A stretch of DNA of 64,000 bases from Opitutaceae bacterium (lineage in GTDB: Bacteria; Verrucomicrobiota; Verrucomicrobiia; Opitutales; Opitutaceae): contig JAWLBB010000003.1 of NCBI GenBank assembly GCA_041395105.1, positions 186,001-250,000 on the forward strand. The letters are read 5' to 3'. Below are positions 27,033 to 35,631 of this stretch, piece by piece. Under the pieces are notes generated by a model that was not told the DNA's origin, did no database searches, and saw only the letters and a list, made by a program, of their open reading frames with translations. Position 1 is the stretch's first letter. Each line of letters opens with the position of its first letter. The translations under genes and the position numbers were made by a program.

Positions 27033-28172
27033 ATGACCCGCAAACTGAAATGGACGCGCCACGAAGACCTGGCGATCAACCGCCGGCCCTGTGTCGGACG
27101 GCAGGAATACCTCGATCACATGACCTTTGTGTCGAACAAGCGTCCGCTCTTCACCGAGCCCTTCGGCCCCCTCATCGGTCTGAAGGAAGAGTGGGAGGAA
27201 CAGGGGGCGACGCCGGAGGAACTCGACTTTTCCGCCTTTGCCTATCGCTGTGAGAAGCAGGTCTTTCTCCCCCACATGACCGGGCGCATGGGCGGACATC
27301 CGGTCGAAGTACTTGAGGACAATGACGAGTATCGACTTTATCGCGACGACCTGGGCCGGACCATGCAATTGCCGAAAGCCACGGCCACTCTGGCGCTGCC
27401 GTTGGATTTCCCGGTCAAGACGATGGACGACTGGCTCAGGATCAAACCCTGGTATCAGTTTTCTGAAGACCGCATGCAGACAAACTGGGAGGCGGTGGCC
27501 CGGGCCGCCCGGGCGGAGGATGCCGTGGTCTCGGCGGGCATCCCGGGAGGGTTTGACGAGATCCGGGAGCTGATGGGCGAAGAGGAACTCTGCCTGGCCT
27601 ATTACGAGCAGCCCGAGCTGATCCATGACATCCTGGATACAATCGGGGATTGTGCCCGGCGGGTCCTCGACCGGATCTCTTCGAAGGTGACCATCGACGT
27701 GCTTCATGTGCACGAGGATATGGCGGGAAAATCCGGTCCGTTGGCCGGGCCGGTTCAGGTGAGGGAATTCATCCTGCCCTATTACCGCAGGATCTGGAGC
27801 ATGCTCAGCGAGCGCGGAACCCGTCTCTTCGATCAAGACAGCGACGGCGACATGAATCCGGTCATCGAGGTCTTCCTGGAGGCCGGGGTGAACTGCATGC
27901 ACCCGATGGAACCGGCGGCGAACATGGACATCGTGAAAGTCCGGGAGAAATTCGGCAACCGCCTGTCATTCTACGGAGGGCTGGACAAGCATGTCATCCG
28001 CAAGGGCCATGCAGCCATTGACGCCGAGCTCAACTACAAGCTTCCCCCGATGATCCGGTCGGGTGGGTGCGTGCTGGGTCTCGATCACCGGATACCGAAC
28101 GGGACGCCGCTGGAAGCCTATCGCTACTACCTGAAGCGGGCTTGGGAGATCCTCGAATCCGCGATTCCTTGA
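27033..28172 (+). CDS. Uroporphyrinogen decarboxylase family protein, paralogue 2
   Basis: The 379-residue protein matches URO-D family proteins of the uncharacterised, catabolism-associated kind: ILPYYRRIWSMLSERGTRLF followed by DQDSDGDMNPVI, NCMHPMEPAANMDIVKVREK and RLSFYGGLDKHVI in the C-terminal barrel. It lacks the HLCG zinc motif of its upstream neighbour; the equivalent segment reads FDQDSDG, so the chemistry probably differs. The start is the ATG at 27033. It is the same orientation as the PLP decarboxylase that follows after 96 bp. Substrate unknown. Confidence 0.75.
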   Translation: MTRKLKWTRHEDLAINRRPCVGRQEYLDHMTFVSNKRPLFTEPFGPLIGLKEEWEEQGATPEELDFSAFAYRCEKQVFLPHMTGRMGGHPVEVLEDNDEYRLYRDDLGRTMQLPKATATLALPLDFPVKTMDDWLRIKPWYQFSEDRMQTNWEAVARAARAEDAVVSAGIPGGFDEIRELMGEEELCLAYYEQPELIHDILDTIGDCARRVLDRISSKVTIDVLHVHEDMAGKSGPLAGPVQVREFILPYYRRIWSMLSERGTRLFDQDSDGDMNPVIEVFLEAGVNCMHPMEPAANMDIVKVREKFGNRLSFYGGLDKHVIRKGHAAIDAELNYKLPPMIRSGGCVLGLDHRIPNGTPLEAYRYYLKRAWEILESAIP

Positions 28173-28268
28173 ACCGGCGCGTTCACATCCTGAACCTCGG
28201 TTTCTCCGGCTTGCGCTTTAGGGAATCCCGCCAGACGATGGCGGCACTCAATCAGCTGATCCGAATCC

Positions 28269-29627
28269 ATGAACGACCTCTTTAGAATGACGGCCGAGAT
28301 GGCCACCGGCTATATGGAATCACTCACCAGCCGGCCGGTGGCACCCTCCGAGCAGGCCGTCGCCGCGACAACGGCTTTCGACGGACCTCTGCCGGAGGAC
28401 GGCACCGATCCGGAGGAAGTCATCCGGACATTGCACGCCCTGGGAACACCGGCCACCATTGCCATGGCGGGTCCGCGGTTCTTCGGATTTGTGATTGGAG
28501 GAGCCCTGCCGGTCTCGGTGGCCGCCAACTGGCTGGCCACCGCCTGGGATCAGAATACCGGCAGTTACCTGACGGCCGCGACGTCGGTTCCCGAGCAGGT
28601 GGCGCTCAAGTGGCTGCTTGAACTCCTGCATCTGCCCATGGAGTCTGCCGTTGGTTTCGTCACGGGCGCGACCGTGGCAAACTTCACCGCATTGGCCGCG
28701 GCCCGACATTCCGTACTGAAACGGGCGGGCTGGAACGTGGAGGAGGAAGGACTCTGTGGTGCTCCGGAGATCAAGGTGGTGGTGGGCAGGGAATTCCATC
28801 CATCCGTGATGAAGTCGCTCACCATGCTGGGTTTCGGGCGCAATCGCCTGATCCGCTGCCCGGTCGACGGTCAGGGCCGGATGATTCCCGACCGGTTGCC
28901 CAACCTGGACGGCCCGGCCATTGTCTGCACTCAGGCCGGCAATATCAACACGGGGGCCTTTGATCCGATCGGCGAGATTGCCGATCGCGTCCACCGGTCG
29001 GGCGGCTGGGTGCATGTGGACGGAGCCTTCGGCCTCTGGGCGGCGGCCACCCCGACGCGAAGCCACCTGACCGCAGGCATGGAGAGGGCGGACTCCTGGG
29101 CGACCGACGGCCACAAGTGGCTGAATCTTCCCTTCGACAGCGGATTCGCCTTCGTCCGGGACGCCGAGGCGATGGGGACAGCCCTCGCCATCACGGCCGA
29201 ATACCTTCCTCCGCCCGGCGAGAAGCGGTTTCCCGCCAACTTCACTCCCGAACTCTCGAGACGGGCCCGCGGGGTCGATGCCTGGGCGGCCATCCGCCAC
29301 CTGGGCCGCAAAGGAGTGGCTGAGATGATCGAGCGTTGCTGCCGTCATGCCACTCGGTTTGCCGAAGGTCTGTCCGAGGCCGGTTTCGAGATACTCAACG
29401 ACGTCGTCCTGAACCAGGTGCTGGTTTCTTTCGGAAGCCCGGAACGGACCGACCGGATCATCGAGCGTATCCAGAAGGACGGCACCTGCTGGTGCGGCGG
29501 AACGGATTGGCAGGGACGGCATGCCATGCGCATCAGCATCTGCTCCTGGATGACCACGGACGCGGACGTCGAGATGAGTCTGGAGGCGATGATCCGGGCC
29601 GCAGACTCCGAGCCGGAACGACCGTGA
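28269..29627 (+). CDS. PLP-dependent group II decarboxylase family protein
   Basis: The 452-residue protein follows the aspartate/aromatic-amino-acid decarboxylase plan: a FVTGATVANFTALAAAR block, WVHVDGAFGLWAA with the PLP-pyridine Asp, and the Schiff-base Lys in WATDGHKWLN. Members decarboxylate aromatic or acidic amino acids to amines; some group members are aldehyde synthases or have other lyase activity. Substrate cannot be assigned. It follows the URO-D genes and may share their transcript. Confidence 0.88.
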   Translation: MNDLFRMTAEMATGYMESLTSRPVAPSEQAVAATTAFDGPLPEDGTDPEEVIRTLHALGTPATIAMAGPRFFGFVIGGALPVSVAANWLATAWDQNTGSYLTAATSVPEQVALKWLLELLHLPMESAVGFVTGATVANFTALAAARHSVLKRAGWNVEEEGLCGAPEIKVVVGREFHPSVMKSLTMLGFGRNRLIRCPVDGQGRMIPDRLPNLDGPAIVCTQAGNINTGAFDPIGEIADRVHRSGGWVHVDGAFGLWAAATPTRSHLTAGMERADSWATDGHKWLNLPFDSGFAFVRDAEAMGTALAITAEYLPPPGEKRFPANFTPELSRRARGVDAWAAIRHLGRKGVAEMIERCCRHATRFAEGLSEAGFEILNDVVLNQVLVSFGSPERTDRIIERIQKDGTCWCGGTDWQGRHAMRISICSWMTTDADVEMSLEAMIRAADSEPERP

Positions 29628-29670
29628 ATCACTGAGACCTTGCAGTCTTCGCGGTTCCGGGCATGACTGA

Positions 29671-30093
29671 ATGCAATCATCTGCCCCGACTTCCTTCATG
29701 CAGCGACTCTACAAGCCCTTCTTTATTGTCTACGGGATCCTCCATGTGGCTGGCGGCCTGGTCCTTCTGGTCACGCCGGATTTTTTTGATCTGATCGTCG
29801 ATCCGCTTCCGGGTGCCGGACCGGCCGTTCTGATCGCCGTCCTGAGCATCTTTACGGGTCTGGCTCTCATCGGCAGTGCCTTCGTCGAATCGCTCCGCGC
29901 CCGGCGGGTGATTCTCAAGCTGATCATGGTCGGCAGTCTGTGCAATGCGCTGGCGCATATCACGAACTCCATCCGGGGAGACGCGCCGATTTATACCGGA
30001 CCGGTCGCCGCCGTCTTCCTCGGTCTGGTCATCATCCTTCTCATCTCCATCGATCGAAGCCTGCGGGACATTCCCGCACCGGAAGCCGTCTGA
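29671..30093 (+). CDS. Small integral membrane protein
   Basis: The 140-residue protein has about four predicted membrane helices (FFIVYGILHVAGGLVLLV, AVLIAVLSIFTGLALIGSAF, VILKLIMVGSLCNALAHI, PVAAVFLGLVIILLISI). I do not recognise a family. An in-frame ATG at 29698 (MQRLYKPFF) is an equally good start. It ends 7 nt before the MscS gene and is likely co-transcribed with it. Confidence 0.6.
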   Translation: MQSSAPTSFMQRLYKPFFIVYGILHVAGGLVLLVTPDFFDLIVDPLPGAGPAVLIAVLSIFTGLALIGSAFVESLRARRVILKLIMVGSLCNALAHITNSIRGDAPIYTGPVAAVFLGLVIILLISIDRSLRDIPAPEAV

Positions 30094-30100
30094 TCCAGCC

Positions 30101-31030
30101 ATGAACGAAACTGCATCTCCACCGGATATGTCCGTCCCGGCGGTTCCTCCGCTGCAGGAAAACCACGATGTCCTTGATGTGATCCTGGGTTTTCTCTTCC
30201 GGGATTTTCAGGTCGGCAATCTGAGCTTCACCCCGCTTTCGCTGCTCATCGGTCTCGGACTGCTTGCCACCCTGATCGTCTTCAATTCAATGCTCAAGCG
30301 GGTGTTGCGCCACCGGGTGCTTCCCAAGGCGGGCCTGGCTCCGGGAGTCAGCGCCGCGATCTCCACCCTGATTGGATACATCGTCCTCGTGGTCGGCATC
30401 CTGGTCATCCTGCCGATTTCCATCCAGGGGTTCAATATGGGCACCCTGTCGGTGCTGCTCGGTGCGGTTTCCTTCGGCATCGGTTTTGGACTGAGGAATA
30501 TCGCGGACAATTTTGTAAGCGGCCTGATTCTCCTGATCGAACGGCCGATCAAGATCGGCGACCGGATCTCGGTGGAGGGTGTTTTCGGCACGGTCAGGGA
30601 AATCCGGGCCCGAAGCACCACGGTGGTCACCAACGACAACATTTCGATCGTCGTGCCGAACTCGCAATTCATCGCGTCGCAAGTGACCAATGTCAGCCAC
30701 AGCGACAACCTTGTGCGATTCCGTATTCCGGTGGGCGTGCATTACAAGAGCGATGTCCATGTCGTGACCAAGGCCCTTCTGGAGGCCGCCGATGAATGCG
30801 ATATCATCCTGAAGAATCCCGAGCCGGGCGTGCGCTTCATCGAGTTCGGAGATTCCTCGCTCAACTTTCAGCTCTGGGTCTGGACCGACTCCTTCTTCGA
30901 CCGTCCGAACAACCTCAAGAGCCAGGTCAATTACCTGATCTGGGACAAACTGAAGAAGTACCAGATTGAGATCCCGTATCCGCAGCGGGATCTCTACATC
31001 AAGGAAATGCCCGGCCCGAGGCCGGACTGA
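30101..31030 (+). CDS. Small-conductance mechanosensitive channel family protein (MscS)
   Basis: The 309-residue protein has three membrane segments, then the MscS pore and beta-domain signature: GAVSFGIGFGLRNIADNFVSGL, LLIERPIKIGDRISV and the STTVVTNDNISIVVPNSQF strand block. MscS channels open under membrane tension and release solutes on hypo-osmotic shock. The ATG at 30101 is 8 nt after the preceding stop. Length is normal for the short MscS class. Confidence 0.93.
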   Translation: MNETASPPDMSVPAVPPLQENHDVLDVILGFLFRDFQVGNLSFTPLSLLIGLGLLATLIVFNSMLKRVLRHRVLPKAGLAPGVSAAISTLIGYIVLVVGILVILPISIQGFNMGTLSVLLGAVSFGIGFGLRNIADNFVSGLILLIERPIKIGDRISVEGVFGTVREIRARSTTVVTNDNISIVVPNSQFIASQVTNVSHSDNLVRFRIPVGVHYKSDVHVVTKALLEAADECDIILKNPEPGVRFIEFGDSSLNFQLWVWTDSFFDRPNNLKSQVNYLIWDKLKKYQIEIPYPQRDLYIKEMPGPRPD

Positions 31031-31032
31031 GC

Positions 31033-31875
31033 ATGCACCCGGCCCTGGCTTTCACCCGCAACCAGCGTCTCCCCCTCAACCTCCGGCGCCTGGTCGGCGG
31101 GTGGTTTGTTCCCATGTCGGGCCGGACGTTCACACTCGACCTCGAGCCGGTCTTCCACGGTCGTCTGGACAACTATATCGAGTGGGTTGTCTATGTGACC
31201 GGTCAGTTTTTCGAGTTTCCCTACATCAATCTGGTCAGGCGGTTGCACAAGGGCGGGGTGGCCCTGGATATCGGAGCCAACCTCGGCAATCACGCCCTGG
31301 CATTTTCCGCGATTTTCGATGAAATCCACGCCGTCGAGCCGTATCCTCCGGTCTATGAACGGTTGGCCGCCCGTCGGGAGATTACGGACCGGATCCACCC
31401 TTACCGGGTCGCTTTGAGCGACCGAAGCGGCTCGCTCTCCTTTCAGGAGCCCCGGACGGACAACCTTGGGATCGGGCGGATTGCCGAAGGCGGAGGCATG
31501 AGGGTCGAGGCTCTGCGCGGCGATGACTTTGTCCGCGCCGAGATCCACTCGCGCATCGATTTCGTCAAGGTCGACGTTGAAGGCCATGAACTCGAAGTCA
31601 TCCGTGGGCTGGCCGGAACCCTGGAGAGCAATCGCCCCACCGTCATCTTCGAGGCTTCAAAGGCGGTCATGAAGACAAGTGACTCGATCCGGGCGTGTTT
31701 TGACCTCTTTCCACAGAATTACGTATTCCACAGCCTGAGCGGCCAGAGCAGCTGGCCGCTCCAGCGGGCGACAGCCAGGATGTATCCAATGTGTCGTGAC
31801 GCCCCGCGGTCGGGGCGCCGCAGCGTGGATCTGATCGCCCGCCCCCGTGAGAAAGTCACGGGGGATCAAAGGTAA
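31033..31875 (+). CDS. FkbM family methyltransferase
   Basis: The 280-residue protein has a SAM-binding Rossmann motif VALDIGANLGNHALAFSA, HAVEPYPPVYERL for the acidic ribose-binding loop and IDFVKVDVEGHELEVIRGL, the FkbM hallmark. FkbM enzymes O-methylate polyketides, glycans or lipids; the acceptor is unknown. It starts 2 nt after the MscS stop. No glycan-synthesis locus is adjacent. Confidence is high for the family, low for role. Confidence 0.88.
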   Translation: MHPALAFTRNQRLPLNLRRLVGGWFVPMSGRTFTLDLEPVFHGRLDNYIEWVVYVTGQFFEFPYINLVRRLHKGGVALDIGANLGNHALAFSAIFDEIHAVEPYPPVYERLAARREITDRIHPYRVALSDRSGSLSFQEPRTDNLGIGRIAEGGGMRVEALRGDDFVRAEIHSRIDFVKVDVEGHELEVIRGLAGTLESNRPTVIFEASKAVMKTSDSIRACFDLFPQNYVFHSLSGQSSWPLQRATARMYPMCRDAPRSGRRSVDLIARPREKVTGDQR

Positions 31876-32306
31876 ACCCGGCATCAGACAGTTGCTTGTC
31901 CGTGACCAAGCCTGGTAGCGGTTCGGGCGGCTTGAGTGTGGGGGAGTGGCTTACCTGCTTCGCCGCAGCCAGGCGGAGACGGTCCGCGCCTCCCCGCGAC
32001 TGTCCCGACATGGGGCTTCGAATGACAACTCCAAGAGCCTGGCAGCCTGCGGGCACTCCTTGGTGACTCTCGCCTGAGCGAAGGCCGGAAGGCTGATGAG
32101 TTGCAGCGGCGGCAGTCTCAACCCGCAAACCTGCGTTGATCCACCCCAAGGGACCGGGGCAACTGAACCACAGGATTCGGCGAACAGGAAATGCCAGGTC
32201 TGAGCCGAAGAATCGACTGAACGCCGTGCGATCCGGAGAGCCCAAGTTTCGACTGGCCGGATCCCGGGGTTTCCCCACAATCTGGAGGTTTTCCCAAGGA
32301 GTTTTC
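31876..32306. other. 431-bp gap upstream of DAHP synthase, no gene recognised
   Basis: I see no convincing gene on either strand. Minus-strand open frames overlap it but are probably shadows. GC-rich complementary segments suggest possible RNA structure, for example CCGCGACTGTC near 32000, but it does not match a known leader well enough to name. It directly precedes the DAHP synthase gene and ends with AAGGAG (32296-32301), a good ribosome-binding site for the ATG at 32307. Confidence 0.4.
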
Positions 32307-33341
32307 ATGATTCTTCCCAAACAGAACCGCTTGACCGACGAGCAGTTGACCGAAGTCACCTCCATCGTGAAGGAATTCGGCTGCGACATCATGGTCATTG
32401 TCGGGGCGGTCCGCACGATCTACGCCATCATCGGTGATGAGCGCCACGACCTCATGATCAAGCGGATCGAGGGTCTCGCCTACATCGACCGGGTGGACAA
32501 TATCCAGTCGCCCCACAAGCTGATGGATATCCGGTCCGATCTGGCCACCCACAGGGTACAGATTGGTGGCATCACGGCCGGAAAGGAACTGTTGATCATA
32601 GCGGGGCACTGCACGATCGACCCGAAGAACCCGGAGCTGTTCTATGAAACCGCCCAGGCGGTCAAGGAAGCTGGTGGTCATGTCCTGCGGGGAGGGGTCT
32701 GGAAGCCGCGGACCAACCCCTATTCGTTTCAGGGCGATGCCAGGTCCATGGAGATCCTGATGGAGGCATCCGCCCGCACGGGCCTGCCGGTCAATACCGA
32801 AGTCATGGACGAGTTTCACCTCGAAATGGCCCTCGAGGCGGGCGTACAGATGCTTCAGGTCGGCACGCGAAACGCCCTCAACTATTCACTCCTGCGGAGT
32901 ATCGGCAAAGCCATCGCCGGGCGCGAGACGGTCGTCTTGCTGAAACGCAGCCGCCACATGGGTCCGCTCGATGAATTCATCGCGGCAGCTGAGTACATCG
33001 CCAATTTCGGCAACCCCAACGTCATGCTCTGCCCCCGTGGCACCATGCCGACGCTTGAAGGCTACCGGAACCACCCGGATGAGTCGATCACACCCCTACT
33101 GAAAGAGAGAACCTGGGCGCCGGTCATCGTCGACCCATCGCATTCGGTCGGGAAATCGGTCTATGTGGAAGCTTGCGCGATGGCGGCGGTAGCCTACGGT
33201 GCCGACGGACTCTGCATCGAGGCCCACATCCGGCCGGCAAAGGGCATGGGCGACGACCCGAAGCAGGCCGTAACCCCTGAGGCACTCCGGCGGATCATCG
33301 AAAAGGCGCGCAAGATTTGGGCCTTGCGGACGGAGTCTTAA
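32307..33341 (+). CDS. aroF: 3-deoxy-7-phosphoheptulonate synthase (DAHP synthase, type I-beta)
   Basis: The 344-residue protein has an N-terminal ferredoxin-like regulatory domain (about 1-75), then a TIM barrel with IIAGHCTID, LRGGVWKPRTNPYSFQG, LPVNTEVMD and VDPSHSVGK, all typical of the Thermotoga-type I-beta enzyme. It condenses PEP and erythrose 4-phosphate, the first step to chorismate. The N-terminal domain usually mediates feedback by aromatic amino acids. In the core, GHCTID has His where many homologues have Pro-Cys (GPCS) around the metal Cys; the Cys is retained. The start has AAGGAG upstream. Confidence 0.95.
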   Translation: MILPKQNRLTDEQLTEVTSIVKEFGCDIMVIVGAVRTIYAIIGDERHDLMIKRIEGLAYIDRVDNIQSPHKLMDIRSDLATHRVQIGGITAGKELLIIAGHCTIDPKNPELFYETAQAVKEAGGHVLRGGVWKPRTNPYSFQGDARSMEILMEASARTGLPVNTEVMDEFHLEMALEAGVQMLQVGTRNALNYSLLRSIGKAIAGRETVVLLKRSRHMGPLDEFIAAAEYIANFGNPNVMLCPRGTMPTLEGYRNHPDESITPLLKERTWAPVIVDPSHSVGKSVYVEACAMAAVAYGADGLCIEAHIRPAKGMGDDPKQAVTPEALRRIIEKARKIWALRTES

Positions 33342-33375
33342 TTTGTAGATCGAATGGTCGAATCAGTCAGCAGGT

Positions 33376-33912
33376 ATGCCGTTGTACGAATACTACTGTC
33401 CCGACAACAACAAGATCTACCAGTTCTACGCGAAGACGATCGCGCAGGGCGAGACGATCCCGAAGTGTCCCGACAATCCGAAGTTTCGGATGGTCAAAAT
33501 GATATCGGAATTTGCCATCGGCGGAACCCGGAAGAAGACCTCTGAGGGGTCCGAAGGGTCGGCCGGCGGGGAGCCTGGTGGAGAGGGGATGGACGTGCCG
33601 GACGGCATTGATGACTCGCGAATGGAATCCGCCCTCGGCCAGCTCGAGAAGGAGATGGAGAATATCGATGAAAACGACCCCAAGGCGATGGGGCGGATGA
33701 TGCGTCGGATGGCGGAATTGACCGGTGAGCGGTTGGACGGGGAGATGGAAGAGGTTGTCCGGAAACTCGAGGAGGGCCAGGACCCGGAGAAGATCGAGGA
33801 AGAAATGGGCGATGTGCTCGGCGACCCGGATGACGAAGAGGGCGGGGGATACGGCGGAATGGGTGGAATGGGCGGTCCCCCGATGCGGGATCCGACCCTT
33901 TACGATTACTAG
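33376..33912 (+). CDS. FmdB-like zinc-ribbon protein, extended form
   Basis: The N-terminus MPLYEYYCPDNNKIYQF matches FmdB-family regulatory proteins, but the first CxxC is reduced to a single Cys (CPDNN) and a second (KCPDN) follows 26 residues later, so zinc binding is doubtful. The rest (about 55-178) is acidic and Gly/Met-rich, with GGYGGMGGMGG near the end, making the protein about twice the family length. Function unknown. It is 34 nt after DAHP synthase. Confidence 0.7.
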   Translation: MPLYEYYCPDNNKIYQFYAKTIAQGETIPKCPDNPKFRMVKMISEFAIGGTRKKTSEGSEGSAGGEPGGEGMDVPDGIDDSRMESALGQLEKEMENIDENDPKAMGRMMRRMAELTGERLDGEMEEVVRKLEEGQDPEKIEEEMGDVLGDPDDEEGGGYGGMGGMGGPPMRDPTLYDY

Positions 33913-33975
33913 GGCGAACCCGATCGGCCCTCCGTTTCCGGTTGCCACGGATCCCGGGTCTTTCAGGGTGGCCGA

Positions 33976-34782
33976 GTGGATATGGATTTGACCGAACGGA
34001 TAAGGACGGGGCGCGCCGTAGTCACGGCCCAGATCGAGCTGCTGTTGGAAGGGTTCGGAGAATCGGTCAGTCATTGGAAGCACGACGGCACCCGGGTTAC
34101 GGAAATCGACCTGCGGATCTCGGAGCGGGTTTTCGCCGCTCTCGGAGCCGCCTTCCCCGACGACGATCTCTGCAGTGAGGAAGGAGACCCTGCAGCGGGT
34201 CCGCGGTCCCTGGAGAGCCGCTACTGCTGGATCCTCGATCCGGTCGACGGAACCAACAATTTTGCCATCGGGATCCCGATGGTCGCCATCTCCCTGGCTC
34301 TCCTCGAAGATGGCGAGCCGGTTTATGGATTTGTCTACGATCTGGGTGGACGGCGACTGCACCACGGAGGGCCCGGTCGGGGGCTCTGGGTGGATGATCA
34401 ACGCATCGAACCCGGAATTCCCGAGGAGCGCGATGCCCGGATCGTCGCATTGCACAGCCCGATCGACGGTCGCCACCTACCGCTCCTGAAGGCGATTCTG
34501 AGGAAATTCAAGATCCGGGCCTACGGGAGCGGCGCCCTGCATCTGACGCACGTGGCCTATGGCCGGATCGATGCGTGTCTCGATTTCACGATCAAGGTCT
34601 GGGATATTGCAGCGGCGGTCGCCTTCTGCCGGGAATCCGGGACGGCGATCACGTTTTTTCAGAACAACCCGTTTCCGGTTCGGCGGTTTGATGTCCGGAT
34701 GCGACCCACGCCGTATCTGGCAGCGTCCCCGGCCATTCACCAGGAGATGCTCCGCGATATGCCGATACCCGGCAAAAAATGA
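33976..34782 (+). CDS. Inositol monophosphatase family protein
   Basis: The 268-residue protein has the metal-site motif WILDPVDGTNNFAIGIP and the C-terminal WDIAAAVAFCRESG of the IMPase/3'-phosphoadenosine phosphatase superfamily. The Glu of the first metal motif appears as SEEGD (about residue 73). Members hydrolyse inositol phosphates, PAP or histidinol phosphate in the cytoplasm. A GTG at 33976 is followed by an ATG two codons later. A role in aromatic or histidine synthesis beside DAHP synthase is possible but unproven. Confidence 0.88.
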   Translation: MDMDLTERIRTGRAVVTAQIELLLEGFGESVSHWKHDGTRVTEIDLRISERVFAALGAAFPDDDLCSEEGDPAAGPRSLESRYCWILDPVDGTNNFAIGIPMVAISLALLEDGEPVYGFVYDLGGRRLHHGGPGRGLWVDDQRIEPGIPEERDARIVALHSPIDGRHLPLLKAILRKFKIRAYGSGALHLTHVAYGRIDACLDFTIKVWDIAAAVAFCRESGTAITFFQNNPFPVRRFDVRMRPTPYLAASPAIHQEMLRDMPIPGKK

Positions 34783-34824
34783 CTCGCCGCACCCGGCCAC
34801 CGGGGGTCACCATGTCCGTCAGCG

Positions 34825-35520
34825 ATGACACCTGAATTCGAAAATCCACCCGAGTCAATTGACGCCAAGGATTACTATACGGTGATGATCCATTTTTACC
34901 GGGGAGAACTCGGGCGGATCATGATCTGGAGACAACGGCTCGATATCACCACGAATTGGGCGATCGTCGGTTCGGTCGGCATGATCACGTTCGGTCTCGG
35001 GTCGCAGACCCATACCCACCTGATATTCCTCTTCGCCAATTTCCTGATCTTCCTGATGCTGACGATCGAAGCCCGACGCTATCGGTTCTACGATGCCTTC
35101 CGCGCCAGGGTACGTATGCTCGAAGCACATTTCATCATGCCGGTCATGATGCGGGAGGCGCGTCTTCTTCAGGGAGACTGGAAAAAAATCATGGCGGAAG
35201 ACCTGATCATCCCCAGTTTCAAAATGAGCCGGCTCAACGCCACCCTGAAACGTTACCGACGCAATTATGTCTGGATTTTCCTGATCATCGCCGGAGCCTG
35301 GTTCATCAAGATCTGGCTGGATTTCCCGGATGCCCACAGTTTCCCGACGTTCATCGCCGCTCTTTCCAACAACCAGCCGATGCCGAAGGGGGTGTTCTGG
35401 GTATTGTTTGCCCTATGCTACCTGACCCTGGCCGGCCTTACCGTTGGTTCCTTCCTGATGAAGGAGAAATCCGGTGAATTTTCCTCCAAGGCGATGCGCC
35501 GGAAAAAATGGCTGAAGTGA
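34825..35520 (+). CDS. Integral membrane protein, DUF2270 type
   Basis: The 231-residue protein has four likely membrane helices: a pair about 40-80 (NWAIVGSVGMITFGLG, LIFLFANFLIFLML) and a pair at about 145-215. Between them lies a charged loop with RRYRFYDAFRARVRMLE. This arrangement and the early DYYTVMIHFYRGELGR resemble the uncharacterised DUF2270 family. No function is known. Confidence 0.7.
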   Translation: MTPEFENPPESIDAKDYYTVMIHFYRGELGRIMIWRQRLDITTNWAIVGSVGMITFGLGSQTHTHLIFLFANFLIFLMLTIEARRYRFYDAFRARVRMLEAHFIMPVMMREARLLQGDWKKIMAEDLIIPSFKMSRLNATLKRYRRNYVWIFLIIAGAWFIKIWLDFPDAHSFPTFIAALSNNQPMPKGVFWVLFALCYLTLAGLTVGSFLMKEKSGEFSSKAMRRKKWLK

Positions 35521-35631
35521 CCGGCCGGGCTGGCGCCGGCTCGTCGATTCCGCCGAAGTCCCAACCCTTCCATTATTCAGCCTGATCAGTCGTCACCGAT
35601 CCCCAGCCAAGTCTTCGTCCCGACACGCCCC

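Noticed and set aside
31980..32080. Resemblance to a cobalamin riboswitch, with CCCCGCGACTGTC and AGCCTGGCAGCCTGCGG.
   Set aside because: The GGGAA and GGTGAAA core segments are absent or misplaced, the AGCCAGGAGACCTGCC box is poorly matched, and the downstream gene is DAHP synthase rather than a B12-related gene.
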